From Diaporthe sp. PMI_573 (lineage: Eukaryota > Ascomycota > Sordariomycetes > Diaporthales > Diaporthaceae), in NCBI GenBank assembly GCA_021399435.1, contig JAJTUP010000024.1, forward strand, positions 186,001 through 250,000: a stretch of 64,000 nucleotides of DNA, in the 5' to 3' direction. The notes under the pieces were generated by a model, which ran no database searches, had not been told where the DNA came from, and saw nothing but the letters and a program-made list of their open reading frames with translations. Below are positions 1-12,600 of this stretch, piece after piece. A program made the position numbers and the translations under genes. Positions within the stretch are counted from its first letter, which is position 1; each line of letters opens with the position of its first letter.

Positions 1-3000
1 GCTGCACAGGGTGTGGAAGGGTGTGATATGCAGGGAAGCAGGAGTTGGTGCCTGCGTTGGCCCCAAGTGTTGCTTGCATAGGAGGGTGACAGAGAGAGAC
101 GAGGAGGGATAAGTGGAGGCGTCAGGGCGAGACCAATGGCCGAGTCTCTAATTTTCCAAACATGGTTGAGGGAATAGACGCAACACGGGAATGACGAGAT
201 GACAATTGACTGCGTATGCACGTGAGAGACGGTTCGGCATGTCGCCGTGGAGTTGGACTAATGCTAGCACGCAGGAGTGTTGTGGCGAGGTGGTGATGTG
301 GTGCCGTAGTGAGGCAGTCAAACGGCTGCTAAGTCGGCGAGAGGTGAGGTTGACGGTGGGGGAGAGAAAACGCAAATGATTGGCATTGCGACCGACCGAC
401 CGGCGAACGAGCCGGCCGAAAAAAGAAGCAGCAAATTGTGAGAGCTCATCCTTGTTTAATTATCATTAGCGTCCTAAATTAAATCCAGAACAACTACCCG
501 AATAAGAGATTCTCGTGAGGTCCAGATTGGGGCCTGGGCAGGTGGTAATGCCTGTTCCTCCAGAGCAGAAATGCAGCAGAGCAAGTACTGTGTAGAGGAA
601 GCATTGACTGTGTGTGTGTGGTGTCGCCGTTTATTAAAATGCCGACGTGACCGTGACACTCAAAACACTGTTTGATGGGCGCCGTTCTTGCCAACCAGCA
701 TTGGAACCCCCCCCCCCCAAACTCGGGATCGGGTGTGCATCTCCTGCAGCCCAGGGTCCCTGGGGGCTTGAGCTCGGGGCACTGCAGGTTCACCTGGATG
801 GTTCATTTAGGCAGCCTGCCGTGGGAGGAAACTTCGGCCGTTGAGTGGTTCGAAACGCCTGGCAAGTGGGGCCAGCCAACGGTCAAGAGCAGGGATTGAG
901 GGCAGGTCCACCCGGAGACAGGGGCAGGGATAGACCATTCCTGGGAGAGGAATGCAACGCAACTTCTTCACGAAACTCAAGTCAGTCACTTCCATGGGCA
1001 TGACATGCCATGATATGCCATGCGATGTGTGCTATGCCATGCGATGCGTGCTGTGCCGTGCACAAGAAACTTGCCTCTACCAACGACGGCTTGAGATTTT
1101 CGTTCATTTCGCGAACTCGATACCCAAAATAGATGGCCAGAACACGCGTGGGCACAATGACCTTCCAGCAGTTGCATGGTCGTCTAATAAATGGCGCTCG
1201 CCACTTCCCTGTCACTTGTTCGTGATGAGAATAGCACCATTCAATGTCGGCAATATGATAGGTAGCACGATCGAGGAACCTAACCAGAATTGTTCCTGGT
1301 TCCTCACATGCAGAAAGTCCGGACCAGCAGTCGACAGCTCATGTTTCTTTTTCTCCTTCACTGTATCGAGGTTACACAATACATCTTAAGCGTCTGCAAC
1401 GCAAGCAATACGTTGAGGTCAGACAGGCTCAGGCTACAGTATAGATACACAGTCTTTTCCCATTTCCCTTTGGGCCAAGTCCACCTCGTCGCGACCCGCG
1501 GGTTCCAGCAAGCAGTACTCGCTCACCTTCTGAACTCTCCGTTGGCCACGAAAGCCAACGATAGACCCTCTACTCTCATGTCCTCGGTCGCCGTTGGGCG
1601 GGTCTGTCGACGGGCCCCGTTTGTGTTCAACCCTGTGCTCCCTAGTCCCGCCTGAGCACGGACGAGGGTGTAGGGATTCCGGGAGCCCATCAGTGACAGC
1701 GTTGCTGCTAACAGGCATAGTGTGTAATGCTTGACCAGGGAACTTTAACAGCGGCCAAAGCCATCAACTGACGGGAATACATTCGCCTGGCCGGATTATT
1801 ATGGCAGCTGTGGACGTCCTACGCTGCATCTTCACTGCCACAAAGGACGGCAGCTAGAGTACGTTCCGGTTGGCGACTCAGGGCTCGAGCGGATCCTCCC
1901 GCAACCCACATGTGGCGAGCTTCGACCCGGTTGGCTTCCTGGCTTCCTGGCTTCTGCTCACCCACCCCTCTGTCCTGGATTGCTTCCTGCCTCAGATATC
2001 CACCACAACCGGGGAAAAAATCCTGCGATGCCTAGGCATGAGGACCCAAGTCGCTGCCTGCCGGGGCCCCTGCTTGGGTTGAGCTCCAAATGCCTCGGAT
2101 GCGCGATACGGGGCACGGAGGAGGCCTGAGGAAGCCTCCAACCAGGATCAGCGAGGCAGAGGTCCCGATTCAGTATGTCCGGAGGTTGTCACTGTCAGTC
2201 ACCGAACACATGTCGATCGCCAAGTACTGCACTCCGTCGCAGCAAAGTACCAGGAAACTCCACCCTTCCCTTCGCGAGGGGGCCACTCCTTGGTTGATGA
2301 TGCTGAACCCAGATATGAGTCTCGGGCAGAAATCAACCAGAGATGACGTTCTGCTCAGATCGCTGGAAATAGCTGGTCTGCCTCGTGGCGACTGGTAGAT
2401 CATCCCCGACTAGGCGAGGAAGCCCATTTCCTGGCCTTCTAGAATGGCAAGCGCCATCCAAAGATGTCTGTCTCGCAGGACGGCGACCCCAATGATCGCC
2501 CTTGATGAACACATCCGAAGTAAGCTTGAAAGATGCGGCCCCGGTGGATTCCGCTGGGGCCCCCTGTCCGGTACGGGACTCGCTCACTGACAGCTGTCAC
2601 TTACACTCCTCCCCCGTGTCGAAACCTGCTGTATGTGGACAGCAGCTGCACATCCTCCCCTGAACGGTGGGAGGATCAGGGCACCACAGGGCCTGTTGGT
2701 CGCGGATCCTAACCTCATGTCGAGCACAATACCCTACTGACTCGGGATGTGATGCCACAAACCGCCTATGGTCACATCTCACCTTCAGACCTTTTGAAAC
2801 TCAACGATCACCAGGTGGCAGTGAAAAGTTTAACTCCCACACCAAACGTAACACGCGACCTTTTCGTTGCTTACACAGCACACCTCTCTTTCTGTTTTGG
2901 AAATAGCCCGGGCTGTTCCGAAAGGCCGTGCAAAGCGGCGACTCATCCTTGGTCCTCTAGCAGCGGTAGCGATGACATGTGTGATATCTGGCTGGTGCCC

Positions 3001-4269
3001 TCTAGCAATCTAAATTTCGGCCGATTGCCCAAATCGCGTCGGCCGTCCGCCGCGGGACGATCTTCGAAAGATCCAATCCCTGCTGCCCGTGGAGCACTGG
3101 CCGGCTTGCTGTTCCAGAGGGGCCTGGCTACTGAAAAGATGGAGGGGGCCCAACTCCCAGCAGGCAGAGAGAGGCTCCCGGGAGGAGATGGTGAAATGAG
3201 ACTCGAGCTCGGAAACCTGCTAATTTGCAGCGAGTGGATCCCCCAGAAAGCACGGGGCAAGAATAACGGTGAGGCAACGAGATTGGATATCGTCTACGGC
3301 TTCATTTTGGCACTCCCGCGCTGCGTCTTTTATTAGCATGTGATAGAGCACCATTTTTGCTCTTCAGACATGTTGGATGATTGATATTTGGTGACGGGCG
3401 GCATCCCGTCGCCGTGGCCCAAAGAGACCGACCAGCCGAGGACGAGGTCCATCGCTCTGCCGAATGCCCACATCCACTTGGTCTAGTGTAGTGCTAACCT
3501 CTGCCCAGCTCTGGAGCGAACCCGCCGTTCTCCACACACTCCTTCGGCTCCGGAGGTTGGGACGAGCGAAGGGACTGGACAGTGATGAACATGAGGTCGT
3601 GCTCGCAACCTAGAACCTTGTGGATAGGCCTCGCCCTTTGAACACTCGAGCCAGGCCTGCCGGGCCTGCCGTGATCGACCAGCCAATAAATCGTACCGCA
3701 GGGTCCATGACGCGGTAGATAGATGTTGCGTGACAGCAATGCTCCTAACTGCAGAACATGACCTACAATGGCACGGCACGCCTGAAGTTGCAAACGACGA
3801 CGTGGCGCATTTGGTATGCGAGGTGCCATCAATAAACTGCGGCGGACCAATCCACATGGCAACAGTTTCCAAGCCAGAAATTGCAAAAATGCTTATATGA
3901 GATTTTAGTCAGGACTATTGCTGGAACATCTCCATCCAATTTGCAGACGCCACAAGCAGAGCAGCAACCATGGTCAATAATCAATAATGGCAGGACCCAT
4001 GCGAGCTTATCTTATCGCTCGCTCGCAGTGCTTAGCTAATCACAGTCTTCACCGGCCTCCGGCACATGCAGTGCTGTGAGCTTGGCGCGTCGGCGGGCAG
4101 CTCCCCAGCTCGCACGCCCAGCTCCGCGTCACGGCCTTGACCTCACTCCGCACCGTCTCTTCGGTCGCAACACTCGCCGACACCACACCGACCTTGGTCG
4201 AGGCCCATTTTAGTTGGGATCCTTCTATCTACCCTCCCAAGCGCCCATCGCCCTAATCAGACTGCGACC
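1..4269. other. Long stretch without a supported gene, upstream of HP1
   Basis: Several short open frames exist on both strands, but none shows a recognisable domain, and none can be extended with convincing splice sites into a protein-like product. Simple repeats are visible: a TG run at about 609-620, a C run at about 707-718, and a degenerate stretch of CCATGCGATG-like words at about 1008-1060. The last 150 bases before the HP1 start are rich in C and T, as is common in fungal promoters and 5' leaders. I see no mobile element with intact coding capacity here. Confidence 0.5.
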
Positions 4270-5438
4270 ATGCCCCCAGGTAAGCGCAGCGCAAATGGAC
4301 AACTCCTCCAGCTTGTGCCTCCTCGAAGCGCGTCACTTGCGCGACAACGCTGCCATTGGCAGGCGGTTCTGGGTGCATTCTGACTAAACAACCTGCGTCT
4401 ATAGCTATCAGCGATGACGAGAACTCCGACAGCGGCGATTTTGCCGTGACGAGCGATATCCTGCCCAAGCCGAAGGGTCGCGGGCGCAAGCCGATCAAGA
4501 AGGAAGAAGAGGTCGAGGACGTCGAGGAGGACGATGATGTTGCCGACACCAAAGTCACAAACGGAGACGCGGACGAGGATGGCGAAGAGGAAGAGGACGA
4601 CGAGGAAGACATGGACGAGGATGAGTGAGGCAGTCCGGACCTCTTGAGATTGATCGACGCGTGCCACTGACGAGTGTGTAGGTACGTGGTCGAAAAGATC
4701 TTTTCCCACTACATTGCCGACGACGTGCGTGTCCTGCCGATCATCTTCCGCAAGGAGACTCCACACTGACTATGGCGTACAGGGTGAACCTCGCTACGAG
4801 GTGAAATGGGAAGGCTGGGACAAGAAGTCCGACCGGACATGGGAAACAGAAGACAACCTCCAGTGGGTAACACTCCGACCGACCCCAAGGTCACAGACAC
4901 GCTGATCTGTTTCCTCCTTAACTCCAGAGAAAACGCCGCGGATATCCTAAAGGAGTACTTCAAGGGCATCGGTGGCCGGGAGAAGATTTTCGAGCAGACC
5001 AGCAGCGCGCTAAAAGGCAGGAAGCGAGGCCGCCAGTCCAACTCAGCCACGCCCGCCGAGAAGCGCTCCCGCAAGAACGGCCACCCGGCCGACTCGACGC
5101 CGCCCGCGACCGCCAGGGCGGTCGAGTGGAAGCCCCCGAGCGGCAGCTGGGACGAGGAGGTCGACACCGTGGACATGTGCCAAGACGAGGAGAACGGCAC
5201 CTTCATCGTCTACCTGACCTGGAAGAACGGCAAGAAGACGCAGCACCCCAAGGAGGTCGTCTACAGGAGGTGCCCGCAGAAGGTAGGTCCACACGAGCAG
5301 GCAGGCAGGGTCGCGTACGGGAACTCGGGTGCAAGGGCTGACCTTTGTTCTTGGTAGATGCTCCGCTTCTACGAGCGCCATATCCGTATCTCCCGCGACG
5401 GCGGTTCCCCCGTCGCCATCGGCAGCATGACACAATAA
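4270..5438 (+). CDS. HP1: Heterochromatin protein 1 (chromo plus chromoshadow domains)
   Basis: Nuclear protein that binds histone H3 methylated on lysine 9 and builds silent heterochromatin. Six exons give 262 residues: 4270-4279, 4405-4624, 4682-4724, 4783-4862, 4928-5282 and 5358-5438; all junctions keep frame. The first coding exon is only 10 bases. Residues 1-75 are very acidic (runs of Glu/Asp). The chromodomain follows, from EYVVEKIFSHYI through YEVKWEGW and TWETEDNL to ENAADILKEYF, with the aromatic residues expected of the methyl-lysine cage. A basic hinge (KGRKRGR, EKRSRKNG) leads to a C-terminal chromoshadow domain (TFIVYLTWKNGKK, then MLRFYERHIRI), the dimerisation and partner-binding module. 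Both domains together separate HP1 from single-chromodomain proteins. In other fungi the orthologues are called HepA or HPO. Confidence 0.92.
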
Positions 5439-7051
5439 TCGACGGCACATCCCGTATACGATCGGACGGGAAGGGACATATATGGACGCAGAGACATACT
5501 CACTCGTTGCTTGGTCTGTAGATTTTCACCTGGTCATCTTTTTGCGTGCGCGTATGTGGTTTCGGATCGAAGCAAGGGAAGAAACGCAAATAAATGCTAG
5601 TGTATATTACAGCAGGAAAAGCATACGCGTTGACGCACCGAGTGCTTCTACGCCGGCTTGCCTCGAGTTTCTCGGAAGTCAGCCTCGGAAAAGATACCTC
5701 TTACCACTCACGAGTGGGTTCGAGAGGTCGAGGTGGTCAAGCTCATTTACATACGTGTCGGTCCGCGAGTCTCAAACAGTCTTGCTTTCTGGCGTTCCGG
5801 ATATTGGAATGAAAGAACGAAAGTATTTATGCTATTCTGAATCGATGCTTTTTTTTTTCAACTCAGCCAAGGTGCCCAGCATTTTCTTGATTGCTGATGG
5901 TCAGCACCTCGATAAGTTGTGTGGACCGGGAGAGTTCAGCCCTGGCATGGGTTTTTACATTTGGTGGTAGTCTCTTTTCGATGGATTCTTGGCCCATGGG
6001 AAATACATTTTTTGCATAAAATTTGCCTATAGAATGTCGAGCAAGCGAGGAGTTTGATCGAGGTTCGCCCAAGAGTGTCTGGAGCAGCAGTGGAATTCAG
6101 GAGAGCAGCCAGATGCAGAGCAGGGTGGACGGGCTTGACTGTATAGAGTCTCGGGTGCGTTGATTCGAGAATTGCATTTTGAATGCGTTGAATCTTTCCA
6201 GAATCAATGCTTCCAACGGGTAGAAGCTTCACTGGCTCGGGGCGTTGTGGCTTGGGGCCATAAAGATCGAAAGACATGAGCGTTGAAGAGGACTGAAGCT
6301 GCTGATGTCTTGGTGTCAGATTGGTTATAGTCAAGCTCTGAAGATGGAAGAGTTCCGGACTAGGCCATTGGCTCGCTTGTTGGGCTTGAGCCACTATGAG
6401 TTGATACCCGCAGATCAATTGCTAACTTTGAGACGTTTGGCTTGACTTTCTAGGCCAGCCACTCAGCCGATCTGCAACAAGCATTGGTCGTGCAACAAGA
6501 CACCTCACGGGACCTTGATGTAGTGGCAGAGTCTCACAGCAGGTCAATCCACTCCGAGTTAATCTCGCAACGCATTCATTTCATAGGTTGTGATGCATGA
6601 CGAGGTTCCTTCAGGCTGTTTTCACGGTCTAGCCATGAGTTCAGGAAGATTCAAGCTGCTGGCAAAACAATTGTCACTGACACGGAGCGCTCGAGTCAGA
6701 ATCGGCAAGACCAACGAGAGCATTGCCGATAGTGGACTGACATGATGTGTCTGCCGAGGTTGCCTGGCACCTCTCCCATGTCTCAACACTCAGCGCTAGG
6801 CCTGAAAGTGGATGCAACTAGGTGCATCACGAATCAACATGGGAGTCTTGGATTCGGTCTCACAAGTCCCGTTTGTAAATCCAAAGGATTATTCCAAGGG
6901 GCCCGGCACTAGATGAGTCATCATGATCGTACATGATGGGGCCTGTCCGCCTGTGTGTCGGTGAGTATTTAAAGCTGGGCCTGCATTTGCGGGGGAACCG
7001 ATGTGTTTGTGCTCATCGCCAACCACCAAAAACTAAGCTAAAACCGGCAAC
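5439..7051. other. Intergenic stretch between HP1 and the beta-lactamase-like gene
   Basis: This holds the HP1 3' flank and the promoter of the next gene. A minus-strand open frame at about 5936-6277 starting MSFDLYGP has no recognised domain and no supporting splice pattern, so I do not call it. I see no RNA gene or repeat. Confidence 0.45.
6966..6973 (+). promoter_or_regulatory. TATA-like box of the beta-lactamase-like gene
   Basis: The sequence TATTTAAA lies about 80 bases before the ATG at 7052, a usual spacing for a fungal TATA element with a short leader. The call rests on position and sequence only. Confidence 0.4.
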
Positions 7052-8340
7052 ATGGCGCAGACTCACGGCACGTACGAACCCAAGTTCGAAGGCGTATTCA
7101 CGAAATTCAAGGAACTCTTAGAGTCCGGACAGGAAGTAGGGGCTTCCCTCACCGTCAATATTGACGGCAAGGATGTCGTCAACTTGTGGGGAGGGTTTGC
7201 CTCTGGTGAAGGCACTCGCCCGTGGAACGAAGACACCATCGTCACTATCTTCTCATCCACCAAAACCATCTCCGCACTTGCCGTCCTACTCCTCTTCAAC
7301 GATGGCCAGCTCTCACCTTACGACAAGGTCTCCAAATATTGGCCCGAATTCGCCGTAAATGGGAAGCAGGACATCGAAATTCGGCATCTGCTATCTCATA
7401 CCTCAGGCCTCGCAGTTCTGGAAGACCCCACAACACCGGAAGAGCTATGCGACGTCAAGCTGATCACCTCGAGGCTCGAGAAGCAGGCACCACGCTGGGA
7501 GCCGGGAACGGCCTCGGGATACCACAGCGTAACCTATGGCTTCCTCTTGGGAGAGGTTGTCCGCCGCAGGACCGGCCTGAGCCTGACCGAATTTGTCTCC
7601 CAGAAGATCGCCGGTCCTCTGGATGCCGACTTCCAGATCGGCGCCGTCGAAAAGGATTGGCCGCGCTGCGCGGAGCTGATCCCGCCTCCTGCATCTGCCA
7701 TGGCCGAGTGGGCCAACATCGACCCGAATTCCATGATGGCCAAGATGTTAAATCCCTTCTTTGATCCCTCATTCACTCAAAACCCCCTGTGGAGGAAAGC
7801 CGAGATCGGTGCCGCAAACGGACACTCGAATTCGCAAGGCCTTGCTCGGATCTGGTCGAAGGCCTTGACGATTAGTGACGAGAGCAAGAGGCTGCTGTCC
7901 AAGGAGACAATCGACCTCATTTTCAAGGAACAGTCATATGGGCCAGACTTGTGCCTTGGCATGCCTGTTCGATTTGGCATTGGCTTAGGTATCAGGGGTA
8001 ATGGGGACTCCATCATCGACTCGTGGGTCCCTGAAGGGAGACTCTGCTTCTGGGGAGGTTGGGGCGGTTCTATGTAAGCATCACTCTTCCCCTTTCACGG
8101 ATCCCCATCTTTCATGTTTTGGAATGTTCCAGAATGCAAGACTTTAGGCTCCGTAGCAGGTGATTAACACACAGCAGGGTCATCAATGACATGGATCGCA
8201 ATATGACGATTACATACGTGATGAACAAGATGGAGCATGGGACCGCCGGAAATGCTGCGGCGAGAGCCTACGTTGCAGAGATTTATAAAGCTCTCGGGGT
8301 ATCTCTGCCTCCCAAATCAGCTGCGGTTGGTCATCTGTGA
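7052..8340 (+). CDS. Beta-lactamase-related serine hydrolase (class C / EstB type)
   Basis: Predicted serine hydrolase of the beta-lactamase/transpeptidase-like superfamily. In fungi such proteins are mostly esterases, amide hydrolases or acyltransferases rather than antibiotic-destroying enzymes. Two exons: 7052-8073, then from 8178 (or 8175) to the stop at 8338-8340, giving 394 or 395 residues. The catalytic SxxK is at about residue 68 (FSSTKTIS). A Tyr-based second motif is probably in SGYHSVTYG near residue 155, and the C-terminal GGWGGSM matches the family's third active-site segment. IRHLLSHTSGL is the usual conserved stretch after the SxxK helix. There is no signal peptide, so it is probably intracellular. 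The intron ends in ACAGCAG, where both AG sites keep frame, so one codon may be included or skipped. The substrate cannot be inferred. Confidence 0.85.
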
Positions 8341-9606
8341 GAGCATATTGCGTGAAATGGCACCACATATCAAGAAGATCACGTTCAAATATCACCCTGT
8401 ATGCTTACGTAAAATATTGAGTGCTGGTGAGATCCGGATACCTGCTCCAGCATGCGAAGACTGAAACCTGATCTTCCGCTCAAGAAGGTAGAGACAGTGA
8501 GGGTTGATGCTGTGTCGGATGCAGCATGTTCAAGTCTCACTTGTCGTGAATGAATCATCTGATTCTGATAGCTGTATGCTGTTCTCTCAACATTCCATGC
8601 ACTCCCCATCTGATGGAAACCGCACGCTTAATGATGCGAGGACTCGACATTATGAAATCTGGCCAAGAGATTAAGGGCGGTGTGCTCGGATTTGACAATC
8701 TTATCAGTGACTTTTCTATGAAGCATTGCTCTCCCTTAAAGCGATTGGTGATCCCAGTCATACTCATTTTCTCAAATGTTTTATGAGCCTAAATACTTCC
8801 AAGTGAGCGATTTCTTCTCTTGTTGCTATTATAACGTATTCTTTTCAGGCGTCCCGCTGATATGATATAAGCCCCGTTCAGCCTAGTGCAAATGACCTTG
8901 ATGCAACTAATACAACAATCGTTGCTATTGCATGGGCTCAAGCAAGACCTCAATATAACAGAGGATGCACCGCGCCATGGAATTTCGATTTGAGCATCCA
9001 AAGTCACGCAAACATGGAAACATATGTCCATTGTAATTAGTACCCAGATAAAGCCGGAGGCGGAGCTTGTGGCGCCCCCTTCCCGCGGTAGTTGCACCAA
9101 ATCCGGCAATCGAGTCCTCATCGACAATGGGACAACAAGGCAGAGGAATCATTGCAGGAGAGCTAACTCGTTGGGTTTAATCTGACGCACGCATATCGAA
9201 GCTCTCTGAATTCAATATGGTCGCTTTTGGGGTTCATTTTGGATGGAGTCGTAACAAAGAAGACTCCCTACTTTGCTGGCCGGAAACGGCGGCAGAGATG
9301 AGGCACCCGAAGCAGAGCCAGGAACGGCACGAAGATGAATAATGCTGCATTGCTTTTAGACTGGGACTTCTCTCCTATTGAAAGGCTTCCCAAGTTTCCT
9401 TGACTTAGCCTTCATCTGTCAATCGGTTGTGGTCGATTCGACGTCAACGGTGTGCGCTTCCTTGAATCTCAAGGCTTTGCAACAGCACCCTCGAAGCAGC
9501 CATCACCGTTCTGACAAGGGTAAGAGAGCCGAGTGGCATCTCAGCAGCAGCATTGGCAGAGTGAATTATTCCGTGAGCGACCGCGTATAGACGCCACGTA
9601 GCCACA
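8341..9606. other. Intergenic stretch
   Basis: It contains only short unrelated open frames on both strands, for example 8550-8786 (+) and 8789-9127 (-), with no recognisable domains. It includes the promoter of the gene starting at 9607. I see no RNA gene, repeat or mobile element. Confidence 0.45.
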
Positions 9607-12600
9607 ATGTCCCAACAGTTCACCCTCCAGCAGGTCCAGCAACACAATCTGGACGAGCCTTTCGACCTGTGGGGAGTTATCGAGGGCGGTGTTTATCGTC
9701 TCTCGAATATTCCATTCAGGAAATGTAAGACAAACCCACCCTTCTAAACTTAAGTTCTTGACAGTATCGGCATCAACCTCGAGCACTCTCAGGAAAGTGC
9801 TGCATGAAGTGCATGGACTAAATTTTGAACCGTCCAGGCAAGGTGAATCAAACTGATGTCCAGGGTGCAATATTTGACAACCCGGATGTTTCTGTTTTCT
9901 TCACTGCAGGGTCTCCAGGGCAAAATGGCAATACCTTGACGAAATTGACGTCTGCTAAGGATTGTCAACTCGGCACTCTTCGTCAAGCGCCGCCTCAAAC
10001 ACCTCCTCAAGCACCGCATCAAGCACCGCATCAAGCACCGCATCAAGCACCGCATCACGCACCGCATCAATCACCGCCGGCAGGAGTTCAGCACGGCCAG
10101 CCTAGACAAAACAACCAGCGCCAGAATGAGCATGCAGAAGCTGAACGCGAAGCTCAGGAAAAGGCCGCCGCTGAGAAACACCGCCTCGAGGAAACCCGCA
10201 AGAGCAGACTCCGCAAAGCGTACAACCCATTCAAGCAGCACCCGGAAGATGCGGACGAGTACCCGGCAGACGCCGTGGCCATGGGATACCTCCCGGACCC
10301 GGCCGGCCGGCGCTGGCGCGAGAGGCGCATGCGGCTGTCTCGATACATCCAGTTCATGGACTGGCCGGCCATCGACGACGGTGACATAGATGGCCCCACC
10401 ACGCAGGCGCTCGACCTGGATTTTACCAAGGAGATCCGGTACAAGAGACACCTCAGGGGCGGGGAGGCCAGAGGGTGCACCGGCTCTTTCCAGGCCGCGA
10501 GACCGCTACCGCCGCGCAGCCAGCTACGCCCGAGGCGCCAACTCCCTGTTGGCAAGCAGCCGCCGCCCCCGCGGGATCCACCGGACTCAGACTCCGAGGA
10601 TGACAACGACAATGATGATGATTCCCCGGATGCTGCAGCCCTGAGAGCACAACCGATTAATGTCGAGGGGCGCGTGCGCCCATGGGCCGAGTCCAATGTC
10701 AACCGCACCGGAGCAGGACCAACTCCGCCAGTGACTCCGGGGACCCAAGCTGCGCAGAATACCGCACGGCGTCCTACGCAGCCTCCGCCGGCCCCGCCGC
10801 AGGATCCTCAGCAAAGGACTCCCGAGGAAGAGCAAGAGATCGCCAAGAAGAACCGGGAAAGGGAGAAGGCCGAGGCAGAGAAGTTACTATTGCAACAGGC
10901 ACAGGAGGCCCAGCTCAAAGCCTTTGACGAAGTTCCTGAAGCACGAAAGCAAGGAGGGAATAGTGAGCGACAGGAGGAGGAAGAGCAGCAGCAGAACCCT
11001 AGGGAGCCTCATGAGGTATGGCAAAGACGGATGCAACGACAACAGAACCTGCAGCAGAACAACGATGAAGGAGATCAGCAGAAGAATCAGCGAGAGCAGG
11101 AGAGGAAGAAGAAGGAAGAGGAACAGCAGCGAAAGAGGGATGAAGACCAGAAGAACCGGGAAAGGGAGAAGGACGAGGCAGAAAAGTTACTATTGCAACA
11201 GGCACAGGAGGCCCAGCTCAAGGCTTTGGACGAAGTTCCTGAAGCACAAAAGCAAGGAGGAAATAGTAAGCAACAGGAGAAGGAACAGCAGCAGAAGCCT
11301 GATCCGCTTGGTGGCTTGTGGCCAAGACGGAGCCCTGACCAGGAGGATGATATATGGCAAAGACGGATACAACGATATATGGACGAGCAGGAGAGGAAGA
11401 GGAAGGAAGAGGACCAGCATCGGAAGAAGGATGAAGAAGATCAGAAGAAGCGGCGAGAGCAGGAGAGGAAGACGAAGGAAGAGGAACAGCAACGACAGCA
11501 GGAAGAGGAACAGAAGAAGCGGCGAGAGCAGGAGAGAAGGAAGAAGGAAGAGGAACAGCAACGACAGCAGGAGGAGGAACAGAAACGACAGAAGGATGCG
11601 ATTCATCGGAAGAAGCGGCAAGAGGAGGAGAGAAAAAAGAATGAGGAAGAAGGTAAACGAAGACGGCAGGAAGACCAACAGGAAATTCAGAAGGCGGCTA
11701 AGATAAAGAAGTATAAAGAGTTGAGAGAGCGTGCAGAACGGAAAGCGACATTCCCCCTTACATACCAAGAGATTATGGACTTGATGTCTGATGCAGGCAT
11801 GACAAGGGGGGAGGCAATGGCTCAATGCAGCGAAGAAGTAGGGTCTTATTTTGAGTCAGAATTCAGGAAGCGAAACAACACAACCACAAATACCCAGGAC
11901 TCAGAAGAAGCCACTTTGGCTAAAGCGGAAGAGGCCCTGAGACTGGCAGAGATGGTTTTGGCGCAAAAAAACATATCTATAAGAGGCAAAATAGCACGAG
12001 AAAAGCAAGACTGGGAGAAGCAACAAGCTGAACTCGATAAGCAAAAAGCGGCTTCACGAGCAGGGAAACATCGGGAGCAACAAGAACGGACACAGCGTTT
12101 GGTAGCGGCGGGCGTGTCACTGAAAGCCGCAGAGGCTCAAATTGGCAAGGAAGACGGAACAGTGGTAAAGGTTCCGGGGGCGGAAGTCCAGAAATCCAAA
12201 GCCACGACCACGACTACCAAGGACCCCGACAAACCCACCTCCACCACCAAGAGCTCAACGGGCAAGAGGCCCGCCGATACGACAGCCGGCGGTGGTGGCC
12301 CCAGCCAGAAGAAACCTCGCGGATCCAAGCCCGAGCCGGCTCAGAAGGACACAGGCAACAAGTCTGACGACAGCAACCGGCCCTACACGCCGGGCAATGA
12401 GCCGTGGAACCTGAACAGGAAGCGCAACCCGCTGAGCACCATGTTCGGGGCTTTCAGTCCGGAGGAATTGGATGATATCTACGGCGTTTCCAAGCCCGGG
12501 CCAGCTCAGAAGGACACAGGCAACAAGTACGACGACAGCAACCGGCCCTACAAGCCGGGCAAGGAGCCGTGGAACCTAAACAGGAAGCGCAACCCGCTGA

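Noticed and set aside
2749..3336. A 195-codon plus-strand open frame
   Set aside because: It lacks an ATG at its start, has no domain and no protein-like periodicity, and is not linked to splice sites that would extend it.
5936..6418. A 160-codon minus-strand open frame starting inside with MSFDLYGP
   Set aside because: No family, no supporting splice sites and no evident promoter; too weak to call as a gene although it could be tested by transcripts.
9725..9837. Alternative acceptor at about 9764 that would lengthen the first domain of the coiled-coil protein
   Set aside because: It reads LSASTSSTLRKVLHEVHG and then meets a stop after about 30 residues, whereas the acceptor at 9837 joins the 3.2 kb frame.
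10924..11825. Long alternative frames on both strands within the coiled-coil gene
   Set aside because: They are low-complexity Arg/Lys/Ser or Leu-rich by-products of the GAR/CAR-rich coding strand. The main frame continues unbroken on both sides.
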